Shown in pieces: positions 36,510 to 48,283 of a stretch of 64,000 nucleotides of DNA. Under the pieces are notes generated by a model. The model searched no databases and was not told where the DNA came from. It saw nothing but the letters and a program-made list of their open reading frames with translations. This DNA is from Hydrogenophaga sp. SL48 (lineage in GTDB: Bacteria > Pseudomonadota > Gammaproteobacteria > Burkholderiales > Burkholderiaceae_C): assembly GCF_021729865.1 (NCBI RefSeq), contig NZ_CP063400.1, positions 3,658,001 to 3,722,000 of the forward strand, read 5' to 3'. Position 1 is the stretch's first letter. Every line of letters starts with the position of its first letter. A program made the translations under genes and the position numbers.

Positions 36510-37373
36510 ATGATTCCACCGCGTTTCGAGTACCACGCGCCGACCTCCGTCGGCGAGGCCGTGGCCCTGCTGGGCCAGCTCGGCTCCGAGGCCAAGCTGC
36601 TGGCCGGCGGCCACAGCCTGCTGCCCATGATGAAGCTGCGTTTTGCCGAGCCGGCGCACCTGATCGACATCAACCGCATCCCCGAGCTGCGCGGCATCCG
36701 GGAAGCCGGCAACACCGTGGTGATCGGCGCGATGACGACCGAGAACGAGCTGATCAACTCGCCGGTGGTTCAGGCGAAGCTGCCGCTGCTGGCCGAGGCC
36801 GCGAAGCTGATCGCCGACCCGCAGGTGCGCAACCGCGGCACCATCGGCGGCGACATCGCCCACGGCGACCCGGGCAACGACCACCCGGCGCTCTCCATCG
36901 CCATCGAAGCCTCCTTCGTGCTCGAAGGCCCGAATGGCCGCCGCACCGTGGCCGCCGACGGCTTCTTCCTCGGCACCTACATGACGCTGCTGGACGAGAA
37001 CGAGGTGATGGTCGAGATCCACGCCCCGGCGTTCGCACAGGGCACCGGCTGGGCCTACGAAAAACTCAAGCGCAAGACCGGTGACTGGGCCACGGCCGGC
37101 TGCGCGGTGGTCATGCGCAAGAGCGGCAACACGGTGAGCCATGTGCGCGTCGCGCTGACCAACGTGGCGCCCACCGCCCTGCGCGTGGAAGCCGCCGAAG
37201 CCGCGCTGCTCGGCCAGGCCTTCACGCCCGCCGCCGTGCAGGCCGCCGCCGACGCGGCCATCGCCCTCTGCGAACCCGCCGAAGACCTGCGCGGCGACAT
37301 TGAATACAAGACCGCCATGGCCGGCGAGATGGTCAAGCGGGCCCTGGCCAAGGCCTGGGCCCGCTGCGTTTAA
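36510..37373 (+). CDS. coxM: Aerobic CO dehydrogenase medium subunit (FAD-binding)
   Basis: Flavoprotein subunit of the molybdenum CO dehydrogenase, which passes electrons from the 2Fe-2S clusters to FAD and then to quinone. The 287-residue protein has the FAD motifs AGGHS at residues 32-36 and TIGGD at 111-115, at the same numbering as described for CoxM of Oligotropha. [20 protein letters not shown] and [10 protein letters not shown] are family blocks. ATG at 36510 is preceded by AGAGGAGA. It starts the coxMSL order, 15 bases before coxS. Confidence 0.95.
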   Translation: MIPPRFEYHAPTSVGEAVALLGQLGSEAKLLAGGHSLLPMMKLRFAEPAHLIDINRIPELRGIREAGNTVVIGAMTTENELINSPVVQAKLPLLAEAAKLIADPQVRNRGTIGGDIAHGDPGNDHPALSIAIEASFVLEGPNGRRTVAADGFFLGTYMTLLDENEVMVEIHAPAFAQGTGWAYEKLKRKTGDWATAGCAVVMRKSGNTVSHVRVALTNVAPTALRVEAAEAALLGQAFTPAAVQAAADAAIALCEPAEDLRGDIEYKTAMAGEMVKRALAKAWARCV

Positions 37374-37388
37374 ACACAGGAGACACCC

Positions 37389-37874
<486 letters not shown>

Positions 37875-37889
37875 TCAGGAGAACACCAC

Positions 37890-40301
<2,412 letters not shown>

Positions 40302-40430
40302 ACCACCCCCGCCGCGCTGCGCGCGACCCCCTCAAGGGGGCGGCGCTGGCGGCCAGGCAAAGCCCGATCCGCGGCGCCCTGGGCTGGCGTGTCTTCACGC
40401 GCAGCGTGTCGCGCTCCGGTCGGCGTGTCG
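40302..40430 (+). repeat. Dispersed intergenic repeat, copy C
   Basis: Starts directly after the coxL stop. It shares with copies A and B the order CACCCCCGCCGC-GCTGCGCGCG, ACCCCCTC-AAGGGGGCGGCG, CTGGCGGCCAGGCAAAGCC and CCTGGGCTG. It is more divergent than A and B. It lies between coxL and coxG and so would be transcribed within the cox operon, where the CCCCCT/AGGGGG hairpin may affect mRNA stability. Confidence 0.65.
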
Positions 40431-40461
40431 CAGATCCCTGATTCAACGAAGGTATATCCCC

Positions 40462-41100
40462 ATGGAAGTCAAACTCGACAAACGTTATCCGCTCGACGTG
40501 GATCCGGCGCGCGCCTGGGCCATCCTCGCCGACCTCAAGGCGGTGGCCGGCTGCATGCCCGGCGCCGAGCTCACCGAACAGCTGTCCGAAACCTCTTACA
40601 AGGGCGGCGTGAAGGTCAAGGTCGGCCCGGCCGTGGCCCAGTTCGGTGGCACGGTGGATGTGCTGGAACAAAGCGAGGCCGACCGCAAGATGGTGTTGCG
40701 CGGCAAGGGCGCGGACAAGGGCGGTTCGTCCGCCTCGATGGACCTGATCGCCGCCATCGAAGCCGACCCGGCCAACCCGGCGCACAGCGTGCTGCACGGC
40801 GACGCCTCGGTGATCGTCAACGGCAAGTTCGCGCAGTTCGGCGGCCGCATGATGGTGCAGGTGTCCGAGATGATCCTGCTGCAGTTCGTCGAGAACTTCC
40901 GCCAGGCGGCGCTGGCGCTGCCGGCACCGGCCTCGGTAGCCATGGCAGCCGATGCCACCGCCGCCTTCAACACACCGGCCGCAGCACCGGCGGCAGCTCC
41001 CGCCGCAGCTCCCAAGGTGGCGGGCGAGATCAACGGCCTGGCCATCGCTTGGGCGTTGATCAAGAACTGGTGGCTGGGCCTCTTCGGCAAAAAGGCTTGA
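40462..41100 (+). CDS. coxG: CoxG-like SRPBCC protein, CO dehydrogenase membrane anchor
   Basis: Protein of 212 residues with an SRPBCC fold (about residues 1-150), starting KLDKRYPLDVDPARAWAILADLKAVAGCMPGAEL, the CoxG family signature. In Oligotropha CoxG recruits the CO dehydrogenase to the cytoplasmic membrane. A low-complexity Ala/Pro linker (about 160-190) leads to a C-terminal amphipathic or membrane-touching helix ending IKNWWLGLFGKKA. Here coxG lies directly after coxL, whereas in Oligotropha it is placed after coxF. It is followed two bases later by coxD. Confidence 0.92.
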   Translation: MEVKLDKRYPLDVDPARAWAILADLKAVAGCMPGAELTEQLSETSYKGGVKVKVGPAVAQFGGTVDVLEQSEADRKMVLRGKGADKGGSSASMDLIAAIEADPANPAHSVLHGDASVIVNGKFAQFGGRMMVQVSEMILLQFVENFRQAALALPAPASVAMAADATAAFNTPAAAPAAAPAAAPKVAGEINGLAIAWALIKNWWLGLFGKKA

Positions 41101-41102
41101 GC

Positions 41103-42035
41103 ATGGACACGTCCGCCGCACCGGGTGACCGAGCGCTGCGCGAATCGCTGCAGCGGGTGGGTTACCTCGCCGATGCCGACCTCGCCACCACCGTGTGGCT
41201 GGCCGGCGAGTTGCAGCGCCCGCTGCTGCTCGAAGGCGACGCGGGCGTGGGCAAGACGGCGCTGGCCACCGCACTCGCCGAGGCCCAGGGCGCGGTGCTG
41301 GTGCGGCTGCAGTGTTTCGAGGGCCTGGACCTGGCGCAGGCGGCCTACGAATGGAACTACGGCCGCCAGCTGATGGCGATCCGCCTGCACGACGGCCAGC
41401 CCGGCACGGTGACAGAGGCCGACGTGTTCAGCCGCGAGTTCCTGCTGGAGCGCCCGCTGCTCAAGGCCATCAGCCAGGACGGCCCCTGCGTGCTGCTGAT
41501 CGACGAGATCGACCGCGCCGACGAGGCCTTCGAGGCCTTCCTGCTTGAGGTGCTGGCCGACTACCAGATCACCGTGCCCGAGATCGGCACGCTGCGCGCG
41601 CGCCACATCCCGCGCGTGGTCCTCACCAGCAACGGCACGCGCGAGCTCTCCGACGCGCTGCGCCGCCGCTGCCTCTACCACCACCTCGACTACCCCACTC
41701 TGGCGCGCGAGATCGCCATCGTCAAGACCGCGCTGCCCGAGGCCGACACCCGGCTGGTGGAAGACGCGGTGCAGTTCGTGCAGCGCCTGCGCGTTGAGGA
41801 CCTCACCAAGATCCCCGGCATCGCCGAGACGCTGGACTGGGTCAACGCCCTGCACCGCATGCACCACCACACCCTGCCCGAGGACATGGCGGTGCTGCTG
41901 ACCACGCTGGGCTGCCTGCTCAAGACGCGCGAAGACCGCTTCGGCCTCGGCGCGGACCGCGCGCGCCAGCTGATCGAAGGCCGGCGCACGGTGGGCGTGG
42001 CCGAAAAAGCCCCGGCGAACGCGGCGGCCTCATGA
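41103..42035 (+). CDS. coxD: CoxD, AAA+ ATPase of the MoxR type for CO dehydrogenase active-site maturation
   Basis: ATPase of 310 residues needed in Oligotropha to insert sulfur and copper at the Mo site of CO dehydrogenase. Walker A is GDAGVGKT at residues 45-52, Walker B VLLIDEIDR at 130-138, sensor 1 in VVLTSNGTREL and the arginine-rich RRRCLYHHLDYP sensor region at about 185-200. MoxR ATPases partner with VWA proteins, and here the coxE VWA gene overlaps its end by 4 bases (ATGA). The start at 41103 lies two bases after coxG; the much longer upstream frame is a shadow. Confidence 0.94.
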   Translation: MDTSAAPGDRALRESLQRVGYLADADLATTVWLAGELQRPLLLEGDAGVGKTALATALAEAQGAVLVRLQCFEGLDLAQAAYEWNYGRQLMAIRLHDGQPGTVTEADVFSREFLLERPLLKAISQDGPCVLLIDEIDRADEAFEAFLLEVLADYQITVPEIGTLRARHIPRVVLTSNGTRELSDALRRRCLYHHLDYPTLAREIAIVKTALPEADTRLVEDAVQFVQRLRVEDLTKIPGIAETLDWVNALHRMHHHTLPEDMAVLLTTLGCLLKTREDRFGLGADRARQLIEGRRTVGVAEKAPANAAAS

Positions 42036-43219
42036 ACACCACGCCCGCGCTCGCCCCCAGCGAAACCCTGGCCGGTTTCGCGGCCCTGCTGCGCGACCAC
42101 GGGCTGACGGTGGGCGTGGCCGAGCAGCGGGCCATGCTGCAGGCGGCGCTGATCGTGGGTGGACTGAACGGTCCGCGCCTGAACGCCGCCTGGCGCGCCA
42201 TCGCCTGCCACAGCGCGCGCGAGTGGCGGCTCTGGCCCGACCTCTTTGCGCGCTACTGGCACCCCGAGCGCCTGCGCGGCACGGTGCGCGTGAGCGGGCA
42301 GACGCGGCCACAGCGCGACCTGCGCCAAGCCGTGCAGCAGATGCGCGAGCAGATGGACGCCGCGCAGCAGCCGCCCACCGCCGCCAAGGCCGCACCCCAG
42401 ACCGCCGCCGACGCGCCCCACGCGGGCGCGGGCGACAGCGAGTCCGGCACACCGCGCGCCATGGGCGGCGCCAGCCGCAGCGAGCCCCAGATGGAAGCCC
42501 TGCACCGGCGTGACGGACAGATGTGGCTGCCGCAGGAGCTGGGCGCGCTGCAGCGCCTGGCGCGCCAGATCACCGCGCAGCTGCGCCCGCTGCCCACGCG
42601 GCGCTGGCGCCACGCACCCCCCGGCCACCGGCTGGACCTGCGCCAGACCCTGCGCCGCAGCGTGGCCTGGGGCGGCGAACCGCTGGCACCGGCCTGGCAG
42701 GTCAAGCGCGTGGAGCCACCGCGCCTGTTCATCCTGGCCGACGTGAGCCGTTCGATGGAATCGCACGCCGCGCTGTTCCTGCGCATCGCGCGCGCCTTCG
42801 CCATCGAGGCCCAGGCCCGCGTGTTCGTGTTCCACACCCGGCTGACCGAGGTGACGCCGCTGATGCAGCGCGACTCGGCCACGGTGCAGGAAAAGATCAA
42901 CGCCGTGACCGCCGGCTTCGGCGCCGGCACCCGCATCGCCGCCAGCCTGCAGGACTTTGCTCGGGTGCACGCCCGTGCCCAGCTGCGGCGCGGCGCGCGC
43001 GTGTGGGTGATGTCCGACGGCTTCGACACCGATCCGCCCGAGCAGCTGGCCGACGCGCTGCGCGCCCTGCGCGGGCATGGCGCGCGCATCACCTGGTTCC
43101 ACCCCACGCGCCAGGCGCCCGCCGCGGCCGCGGTGCGGAACGCCCGCGAACACATTGACCGCTTCGTCCCGCTGGCCAGCCTCGCCGACCTGGCGGCGGC
43201 GCGGCCGGTGCTGCACTAG
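42032..43219 (+). CDS. coxE: CoxE, VWA-domain maturation factor of CO dehydrogenase
   Basis: VWA-containing protein of 395 residues that works with the CoxD ATPase. The metal-ion-dependent adhesion motif is DVSRS at residues 237-241 (LADVSRSMES), the Thr site in the AGFGAGTRIAASL block and the downstream Asp in VMSDGFDTDPPE. A proline/alanine-rich linker (about 110-150) separates an N-terminal helical part. The ORF overlaps coxD by 4 bases and ends 24 bases before coxF. Confidence 0.93.
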   Translation: MNTTPALAPSETLAGFAALLRDHGLTVGVAEQRAMLQAALIVGGLNGPRLNAAWRAIACHSAREWRLWPDLFARYWHPERLRGTVRVSGQTRPQRDLRQAVQQMREQMDAAQQPPTAAKAAPQTAADAPHAGAGDSESGTPRAMGGASRSEPQMEALHRRDGQMWLPQELGALQRLARQITAQLRPLPTRRWRHAPPGHRLDLRQTLRRSVAWGGEPLAPAWQVKRVEPPRLFILADVSRSMESHAALFLRIARAFAIEAQARVFVFHTRLTEVTPLMQRDSATVQEKINAVTAGFGAGTRIAASLQDFARVHARAQLRRGARVWVMSDGFDTDPPEQLADALRALRGHGARITWFHPTRQAPAAAAVRNAREHIDRFVPLASLADLAAARPVLH

Positions 43220-43243
43220 ATACATCCACACAGGAGACACGCC

Positions 43244-44209
43244 ATGAACCGCAATGACTGGATCGCCGACGCCGCCCGGCTGCAGGCACAAGACCGCGCG
43301 TTCGCGCTCGTCACCGTGCTGCGCGCGCAGGCGCCCACCTCGGCCAAGGCCGGCGACAAGGCCCTCGTCACCGCCGACGGCCAGATCCACGGCTGGATCG
43401 GTGGCGGTTGCGCGCAACCGGCGGTGGTGAAAACCGTGCGCCAGGCGCTGGCCAGCGGTCAGCCGCAGAGCATCCGCATCGCGCCCACCGACGAGACCGC
43501 CGAGCGCACGCTGGGCGACGTGCTGGAGTTCGGCATGGCCTGCCACTCGGGCGGCACGCTGGAACTGTTCATCGACCCGGTGCTGCCCGCCCCGCAGCTG
43601 GTGGTGTTCGGCGACTCGCCGGTGGCGCGCGCGCTGACCGGGCTGGCCCCGCGCATCGGCCTGCAGACGGTGCTGGTGGCCGAAGGCGCGCAGGCGGGCG
43701 ATTTCCCCGACGCGGCGCGCGTGATCGGCAGCGACAGTGCGGACGCGTTGGCCCAGGCTTTGCCGGCCGGTGGCCTGGTGGTCGTCGCCACCCAGGGCCG
43801 GCGCGACCTGCAGGCCCTGCGCGCGGCGCTGGCGCTGCAGCCGCAGGCCCTGTGGTTCGTGGCCAGCGAACGCAAGGCCGGTGTGTTGCGCGAGAGCCTG
43901 GTGAGCGCGGGTGAAGAACCGGCCCGGGTGGCCGCCATCGTGTCGCCAGCGGGAGAGCCCATCGGCGCGCAGACGCCGGAGGAGATCGCGCTGGCGGTGT
44001 TGGCGACCGTGGTCGCGGCGCGGCGCGGCCGGCCGGTGCGGGCCACCACCCCGGTGGCCGAGAAGCCGGCACCGAAGTTCAAGCTCGATCTCCCGCCCAT
44101 GGCCATGGGCAGCTGCTGCGGCGGTGGTACAGCCAAGGCCGCCGACGCAGAATCGGTGCCCGAAGCGGCCCCACCGGTGGTGGCCGTCAAATCCTGTTGC
44201 GGAAGCTGA
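43244..44209 (+). CDS. coxF: CoxF-like XdhC-family maturation protein with a Cys-Cys tail
   Basis: XdhC-family protein of 321 residues, expected to handle the molybdenum cofactor or its sulfuration for CO dehydrogenase. The N-terminal XdhC block reads GWIGGGCAQPAVVKT (residues about 50-64) and TLGDVLEFGMACHSGG; the C-terminal Rossmann part starts QLVVFGDSPVARAL. The last 35 residues contain two Cys pairs, GSCCGGG and KSCCGS at the very end, which is not a general feature of XdhC. It follows coxE by 24 bases after AGGAGA. The Cys tail may bind copper or sulfur, but this is inference. Confidence 0.86.
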   Translation: MNRNDWIADAARLQAQDRAFALVTVLRAQAPTSAKAGDKALVTADGQIHGWIGGGCAQPAVVKTVRQALASGQPQSIRIAPTDETAERTLGDVLEFGMACHSGGTLELFIDPVLPAPQLVVFGDSPVARALTGLAPRIGLQTVLVAEGAQAGDFPDAARVIGSDSADALAQALPAGGLVVVATQGRRDLQALRAALALQPQALWFVASERKAGVLRESLVSAGEEPARVAAIVSPAGEPIGAQTPEEIALAVLATVVAARRGRPVRATTPVAEKPAPKFKLDLPPMAMGSCCGGGTAKAADAESVPEAAPPVVAVKSCCGS

Positions 44210-44290
44210 CCATGAGACCCCCACGTTCATTTCATTCACTGCCCCCAAAGGGGGCGCCATCGCCCTTGGGGCGGCCCGGCGGGCGCTGAC
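44210..44290 (+). repeat. Possible degraded copy E of the dispersed repeat
   Basis: Directly after the coxF stop. It has CCCCCAAAGGGGGCGCC (hairpin) and GGGGCGGCCCGGCGG, similar in order to copies A-D, but the intervening blocks differ. It is weaker evidence than the other copies. Confidence 0.4.
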
Positions 44291-44971
44291 ATGGGTTGCA
44301 TTCTCAAAGGCGGTGGCGGCCTGTACAGCCGCGTGGTGGTGGGCGCGGTGCTGCTCGCGGCCGGTTCGGCCTCGCGCATGGGCCACAGACCCAAGTGCCT
44401 GCTGGAGCTGGGCGGCGTGTCGCTGATCCGGCGCCAGCTGATCGCGCTCTCGGGCGCGGGCGTGGACGAGCTGGTGGTGGTGCTGGGGCACCACGCCGAG
44501 CGCATCGAGCCGGCGGTGCGCGACTTCCCGGTCACGCTGGTGCGCAACCCGGACCCGGACGCGGGCCAGGTCTCGTCGCTGCGGCTGGGCCTGCAGGCGC
44601 TGACCGGCAAGATCGACACGGTGCTGGTGGCGTTGGCCGACCAGCCGCTGATCAACTCGCAGGACATCAACGACCTGATCGGTGCCTACAAGAAGCGGCC
44701 CGAGGGCACCGAGGTGGTCCAGCCCACGGTGGACGGCCTGCCGGGCAACCCGGTGATGTTCAGCCAGAGCGTGCGCGAGCAGATCCTCGCGGGCGCAGCC
44801 AGCGTCGGCTGCAGGCAGTGGCAGGCGGCCAACCCGCAGGCCGTGCACCCCTGGGCGAGCAGCAACCAGCGCTACCGCACCGACGTGGACACGCCCGAAG
44901 ACATCGAGGCGCTCGCAGCCCGCACCGGCCACCGCCTTCTGTGGCCCAAAGACCTGCTGAGCGAAGCCTGA
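44291..44971 (+). CDS. MocA-type molybdenum cofactor cytidylyltransferase
   Basis: Nucleotidyltransferase of 226 residues predicted to join CTP to molybdopterin, giving the MCD form that CO dehydrogenases use. The signature LLAAGSASRMGHRPK (about residues 20-34) is the NTP-transferase loop with the conserved Lys, and VALADQPLINSQDI (about 116-129) has the metal-binding Asp. GNPVMFSQSVREQIL and DVDTPEDIEAL are family blocks. The N-terminal 14 residues before VVVGAVLLAAG are unusual, and an internal GTG near 44333 could be the true start. Its place in the cox locus supports the MCD role. Confidence 0.85.
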   Translation: MGCILKGGGGLYSRVVVGAVLLAAGSASRMGHRPKCLLELGGVSLIRRQLIALSGAGVDELVVVLGHHAERIEPAVRDFPVTLVRNPDPDAGQVSSLRLGLQALTGKIDTVLVALADQPLINSQDINDLIGAYKKRPEGTEVVQPTVDGLPGNPVMFSQSVREQILAGAASVGCRQWQAANPQAVHPWASSNQRYRTDVDTPEDIEALAARTGHRLLWPKDLLSEA

Positions 44972-44983
44972 GCCACCACTGAA

Positions 44984-45676
44984 ATGGAACCCGATCCGCT
45001 GCTCGCGCTCTGGTCCACGCCGCTTGGCGTGCATCACTTCACACTGGCACACGACATCAACCCGCTGCTGGTGCGCGTGTTCCGTGCCCTGCGCGCGGGC
45101 GACGAGCGCGCCGATCCGGCGGCGGCCTTCTACGCCAGCCGCGACGATCTGCTGCAGCGCATCCGCCTGCCGGAATGGGGCCAGCTGGTGCGCTTCACCG
45201 TCGACAGCCTGCGCCAGACCGTCGCGCTGGCCAACCAGGGCGCCTGGCCCGAGGCCACGCCGGGTCTGCAGATCGCGCTGCGCGGCATCTGGTTCCAGAT
45301 CGCCAACCGGGGCGCCCACCACGACGTGCACACACACGGCAACTGCTCGTGGTCGGGCGTGTACTGCGTGCAGGCGGACGGTGCCGAACCACGCGCCGCC
45401 CACCCGCTGCTGGGCGCCACCAACGGTGTGACGCGTTTCTACGGCCCGCACTTCAACCACCTGGGCGGCGCGCACATGGACTTCGGCAACGCCTACCTGC
45501 AGTCTGCCCACCTCGACATCGAGCCGCTGCCGGGCCAGCTGGTGGTGTTCCCCTCGTGGCTGCCGCACCAGGCCATGCCCTACGACGGCGAGGCGGACCG
45601 CATCATCGTCTCGTTCAACGCCAGCGTGCACGCGGCGGCGGGCAGCGACCAGTTGCACGCCTACAGCCATGTCTGA
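44984..45676 (+). CDS. Putative 2OG-Fe(II) oxygenase family protein
   Basis: Protein of 230 residues resembling the family of putative 2-oxoglutarate/Fe(II) oxygenases known by TIGR02466. The central block ANRGAHHDVHTHGNCSWSGVYCV has candidate metal ligands (His and Asp or His), and SWLPHQAMPYDGEADRIIVSFN contains the second His with the downstream Arg that would hold 2-oxoglutarate. Its substrate is unknown. It sits 12 bases after the MocA gene, with no promoter recognised, inside the cox locus. A repeat (copy B) begins just after its stop. No role in CO oxidation is established. Confidence 0.7.
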   Translation: MEPDPLLALWSTPLGVHHFTLAHDINPLLVRVFRALRAGDERADPAAAFYASRDDLLQRIRLPEWGQLVRFTVDSLRQTVALANQGAWPEATPGLQIALRGIWFQIANRGAHHDVHTHGNCSWSGVYCVQADGAEPRAAHPLLGATNGVTRFYGPHFNHLGGAHMDFGNAYLQSAHLDIEPLPGQLVVFPSWLPHQAMPYDGEADRIIVSFNASVHAAAGSDQLHAYSHV

Positions 45677-45679
45677 ATT

Positions 45680-45816
45680 GAAGCGCCCCCCGCGCCGCTT
45701 CGCGTCACCCCCCCAGGGGGGCGGCACTGGCCGTCTGGCAAAGCCAGCCCGGCGGTGCACCCTCTGGGCGTTGCTTCTTGCGCTGCGGGTGGCGCTCCGG
45801 CGCCATGGGAAACCGA
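45680..45816 (+). repeat. Dispersed intergenic repeat, copy B
   Basis: Nearly identical to copy A for its first 75 bases: CGCCCCCCGCGCCGCTTCGC, ACCCCCC-AGGGGGGCGGCAC, TGGCCGTCTGGCAAAGCCAG, CCCGGCGGTGC. It ends CCATGGGAAACCGAAG, as A ends CCATGTAAACCGAAG. It begins at the stop of the oxygenase-like gene. Confidence 0.75.
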
Positions 45817-45817
45817 A

Positions 45818-46714
45818 GTGAACCATCCCCTGCGCCTCTGCGCGGCTGGGTTGGAGCGTTTCATGCGCGGCGGTGGACGGTCCGCGCTGCGTCGACTGGA
45901 CACGCTGGTGGCCTGGGTGCTGCTGGGCTGGCTGGGCCAGCGCCTGGGCTGGTCGTTCGCCAGCGGCGTGCTGCCGGTGGTGCTGTGGTGGACGCTGCGC
46001 TGCAGCGGCACGGCACGCTGGGCGCACGCCGCCACGCCCCGGGTCTGGCTGCTGGCCAGTGCGGTGGGGCTGCTGGCAGTGCTGCCCCTGCTGCCGACCG
46101 GCCCCGCTGCGCTGGCGGTGCTGCTGCTGGCCGCCGCGCTGTGGGGCGGCTGGAGCGCATCACTCGCGCGCACGGCCGGCGACACCACGCCCACCCTGCC
46201 CGGCCTGGCCATGGGCCTGATGATGGGCAGCCTGTGGCTGGGCAGCCAGTGGTGCCTGGGACCGGGCTGGACCCCGGCGCAGGCGGTGGCCTTGCACGCC
46301 GGCCTGATGCTGGGCGTGCCGCTGCTGGTGGCGGCGCTGCGGCGCGCGGGTTGCTGGCCCGCGTCGGCTGCGGCCTGCCCCCCCGCCGCACTGCTGGCCG
46401 CCGGGGCCTTGCTGATGGCCTGGCCGGACGCCACCGCGTGGCGCCTGGCGGGCATGGGGCTGCTGGTGCTGGCCTGGACCGTTGGCGCGCACAGCGCACA
46501 CCCAGCTGCCCTGAGCCGCACCCACGTACCTGCCGGCCTCGGCCCTGCCCTGCTGCTGGCCGTCGGCTGGCTGGCGCCCACCCACGGCCCGGCGGCGATG
46601 CAGGCCGCCTGGGCCATCGTCGCGGTGCTGGCCCTGGCCGACCTGCTGCGGTGGCGCCCGCACCGCCCCTCTGTGGCCCTCAAACCCCCTCAACGCTGGA
46701 GTGATGTGTCATGA
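45818..46714 (+). CDS. Integral membrane protein of unknown function
   Basis: Very hydrophobic protein of 298 residues if GTG at 45818 is used; an ATG 42 bases on (LERFMRGGG) would also fit. About eight hydrophobic segments can be seen, including WVLLGWLGQRLGWSFASGVLPVVLWW, PRVWLLASAVGLLAVLPLL, AALAVLLLAAALWGGW, and LGPALLLAVGWLAP. No family signature was recognised. It overlaps the next gene (XdhC/CoxI-like) by 4 bases. Some cox operons contain membrane proteins (CoxB, CoxC, CoxH, CoxK), but no specific similarity was seen. The amino-acid composition is typical of the region. Confidence 0.6.
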   Translation: MNHPLRLCAAGLERFMRGGGRSALRRLDTLVAWVLLGWLGQRLGWSFASGVLPVVLWWTLRCSGTARWAHAATPRVWLLASAVGLLAVLPLLPTGPAALAVLLLAAALWGGWSASLARTAGDTTPTLPGLAMGLMMGSLWLGSQWCLGPGWTPAQAVALHAGLMLGVPLLVAALRRAGCWPASAAACPPAALLAAGALLMAWPDATAWRLAGMGLLVLAWTVGAHSAHPAALSRTHVPAGLGPALLLAVGWLAPTHGPAAMQAAWAIVAVLALADLLRWRPHRPSVALKPPQRWSDVS

Positions 46715-47712
46715 ACAGCCTCGACATCGATGTCATCCGCACCGCCCTGGACTGGCAGTCGCGCGGCCACCGCGTGGTCATGGGCACGGTGGTGCGCACC
46801 TGGGGCTCGGCCCCGCGCCCGCCGGGTTCGCTCATGGTCATCCGCGACGACGGCCAGGTGGCGGGATCGGTCTCGGGCGGTTGCATCGAGGACGACCTGA
46901 TCGGCCGCGTGGCGCGCGGCGAGCTGGCGCTGAGAAAGCCCGAGACCACGACCTACGGCGAGACGGCCGAAGAGTCGCAGCGCTTCGGCCTGCCCTGCGG
47001 CGGCACGGTGCAACTGGCGCTGGAACCGCTCTCGCCGGCCTCGCAGCTGCGCGAGCTGCTCGCCGCCATCGAAAGCCACCAGCGGGTGCAGCGCCGGCTG
47101 GACATGGCCACCGGCGTGGCCCGCCTGAGCCCGACCAGCGAAGGCGACCGCGTGCGCTTCGACGGCCAGACGCTGACCACCGTGCACGGCCCGCGCCTGC
47201 GCCTGCTCATCATCGGCGGTGGCCAGCTCTCGCGTTACCTCGCCAGCATGGCGGTGATGCTGGACTACCAGGTGACCGTGTGCGAGCCGCGCACCGAGTA
47301 CCACGAAGGCTGGGAGCGGCTGGAGGGCGTGACGCTGTCCACCACCATGCCCGACGACCTGGTGCTGGCGATGCGGCTGGACGAACACAGCGCGGTGGTG
47401 GCCGTGACGCACGACCCCAAGCTGGACGACCTGGCACTGATGGAGGCGCTGCGCACGCCGGCCTTCTACGTCGGCGCGCTGGGCTCGCTGCAGAACAACG
47501 CGAAACGCCGCGAGCGCCTGCTGGACTTCGACGTGAGCGCGCAAGAGGCGGCGAAGCTGCACGGCCCGGTGGGCCTGAACCTGGGCGCGCTCACGCCACC
47601 GGAGATCGCCATGAGCATCGTGGCCGAGATGACCGCCATCCGCCGCGGCATGGACCTGAGCGGTCCGCTGAGCAACTGGTCGGGCTCGAAGACGGTCTGC
47701 CTGACCTGCTGA
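46711..47712 (+). CDS. XdhC/CoxI-family protein
   Basis: Second XdhC-family protein of the locus, 333 residues. The N-terminal block [32 protein letters not shown] (about residues 33-63) and [13 protein letters not shown] are typical; the C-terminal Rossmann-like part begins [13 protein letters not shown] at about residue 169 and contains [16 protein letters not shown] and FYVGALGS. In Oligotropha CoxI is an XdhC homologue. It overlaps the upstream membrane protein gene by 4 bases. It may serve CO dehydrogenase or the molybdenum hydroxylase encoded just downstream. Confidence 0.85.
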   Translation: MNSLDIDVIRTALDWQSRGHRVVMGTVVRTWGSAPRPPGSLMVIRDDGQVAGSVSGGCIEDDLIGRVARGELALRKPETTTYGETAEESQRFGLPCGGTVQLALEPLSPASQLRELLAAIESHQRVQRRLDMATGVARLSPTSEGDRVRFDGQTLTTVHGPRLRLLIIGGGQLSRYLASMAVMLDYQVTVCEPRTEYHEGWERLEGVTLSTTMPDDLVLAMRLDEHSAVVAVTHDPKLDDLALMEALRTPAFYVGALGSLQNNAKRRERLLDFDVSAQEAAKLHGPVGLNLGALTPPEIAMSIVAEMTAIRRGMDLSGPLSNWSGSKTVCLTC

Positions 47713-47812
47713 AGCCGCTGCAGCGATCGCGCCGGCGCATTGGCGCGATTGTTCAAGACCGCCGCGGCCGCCTGGGCCACAGTCGCCGTGTGTTCAACAC
47801 ACAGGAGACGTC

Positions 47813-48283
47813 ATGCAGATTCGGGTCAATCAAACGGTTCGGGAGGTTCCGCCCGGCTGGGAGGACGAAACCCTGCTGGTGGTGCTGCGCGAGGCGCTCG
47901 GGCTCACGGGCACGAAGTTCGGCTGTGGCGCCGGGCAGTGCGGCGCCTGCACCGTGCTGGTCGATGGGCGCCCCCGGCGGTCCTGCCTGACCCCGGTGGA
48001 GGGGGTGCGGGGGTCGGCGGTCCAGACCATCGAAGGGCTGGCCGCCCCGGACGGCCGACTGCACCCGGTGCAGCAGGCCTGGCTGGACCTGTCCACCCCC
48101 CAGTGCGGCTACTGCCAGGCCGGGCAGATCATGTCCACGGTGGCGCTGCTGCAGGCCCGCCCCTCGCCGGCCGCGGCCGACATCGAGGCGGCGCTGGGCG
48201 GCCACCTCTGCCGCTGCGGCACCCAGCAGCGCATCCGGGCCGCGGTGCTCCGGGCCGCGCAGCTCATGAGGGGCGAACCATGA
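47813..48283 (+). CDS. 2Fe-2S subunit of a molybdenum hydroxylase, IorA-like
   Basis: Protein of 156 residues with two iron-sulfur sites: CGAGQCGAC and SCLTP at about residues 42-62 (plant-type) and CGYC plus CRC at about 101-137. It resembles the small subunit of isoquinoline 1-oxidoreductase and related aldehyde or heterocycle dehydrogenases that transfer electrons to a cytochrome rather than to FAD. It begins a three-gene set with the large subunit (overlap 4 bases) and an AraC regulator. AGGAGA precedes the ATG. The substrate is unknown. Confidence 0.83.
   Translation: MQIRVNQTVREVPPGWEDETLLVVLREALGLTGTKFGCGAGQCGACTVLVDGRPRRSCLTPVEGVRGSAVQTIEGLAAPDGRLHPVQQAWLDLSTPQCGYCQAGQIMSTVALLQARPSPAAADIEAALGGHLCRCGTQQRIRAAVLRAAQLMRGEP

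Noticed and set aside
41690..46027. Open frame of 1445 codons on the minus strand across coxD, coxE, coxF, mocA-type and oxygenase genes
   Set aside because: It is antisense to well-supported genes, is rich in Arg, Ala, Gly and His typical of GC-rich shadow frames, and has no domain pattern.
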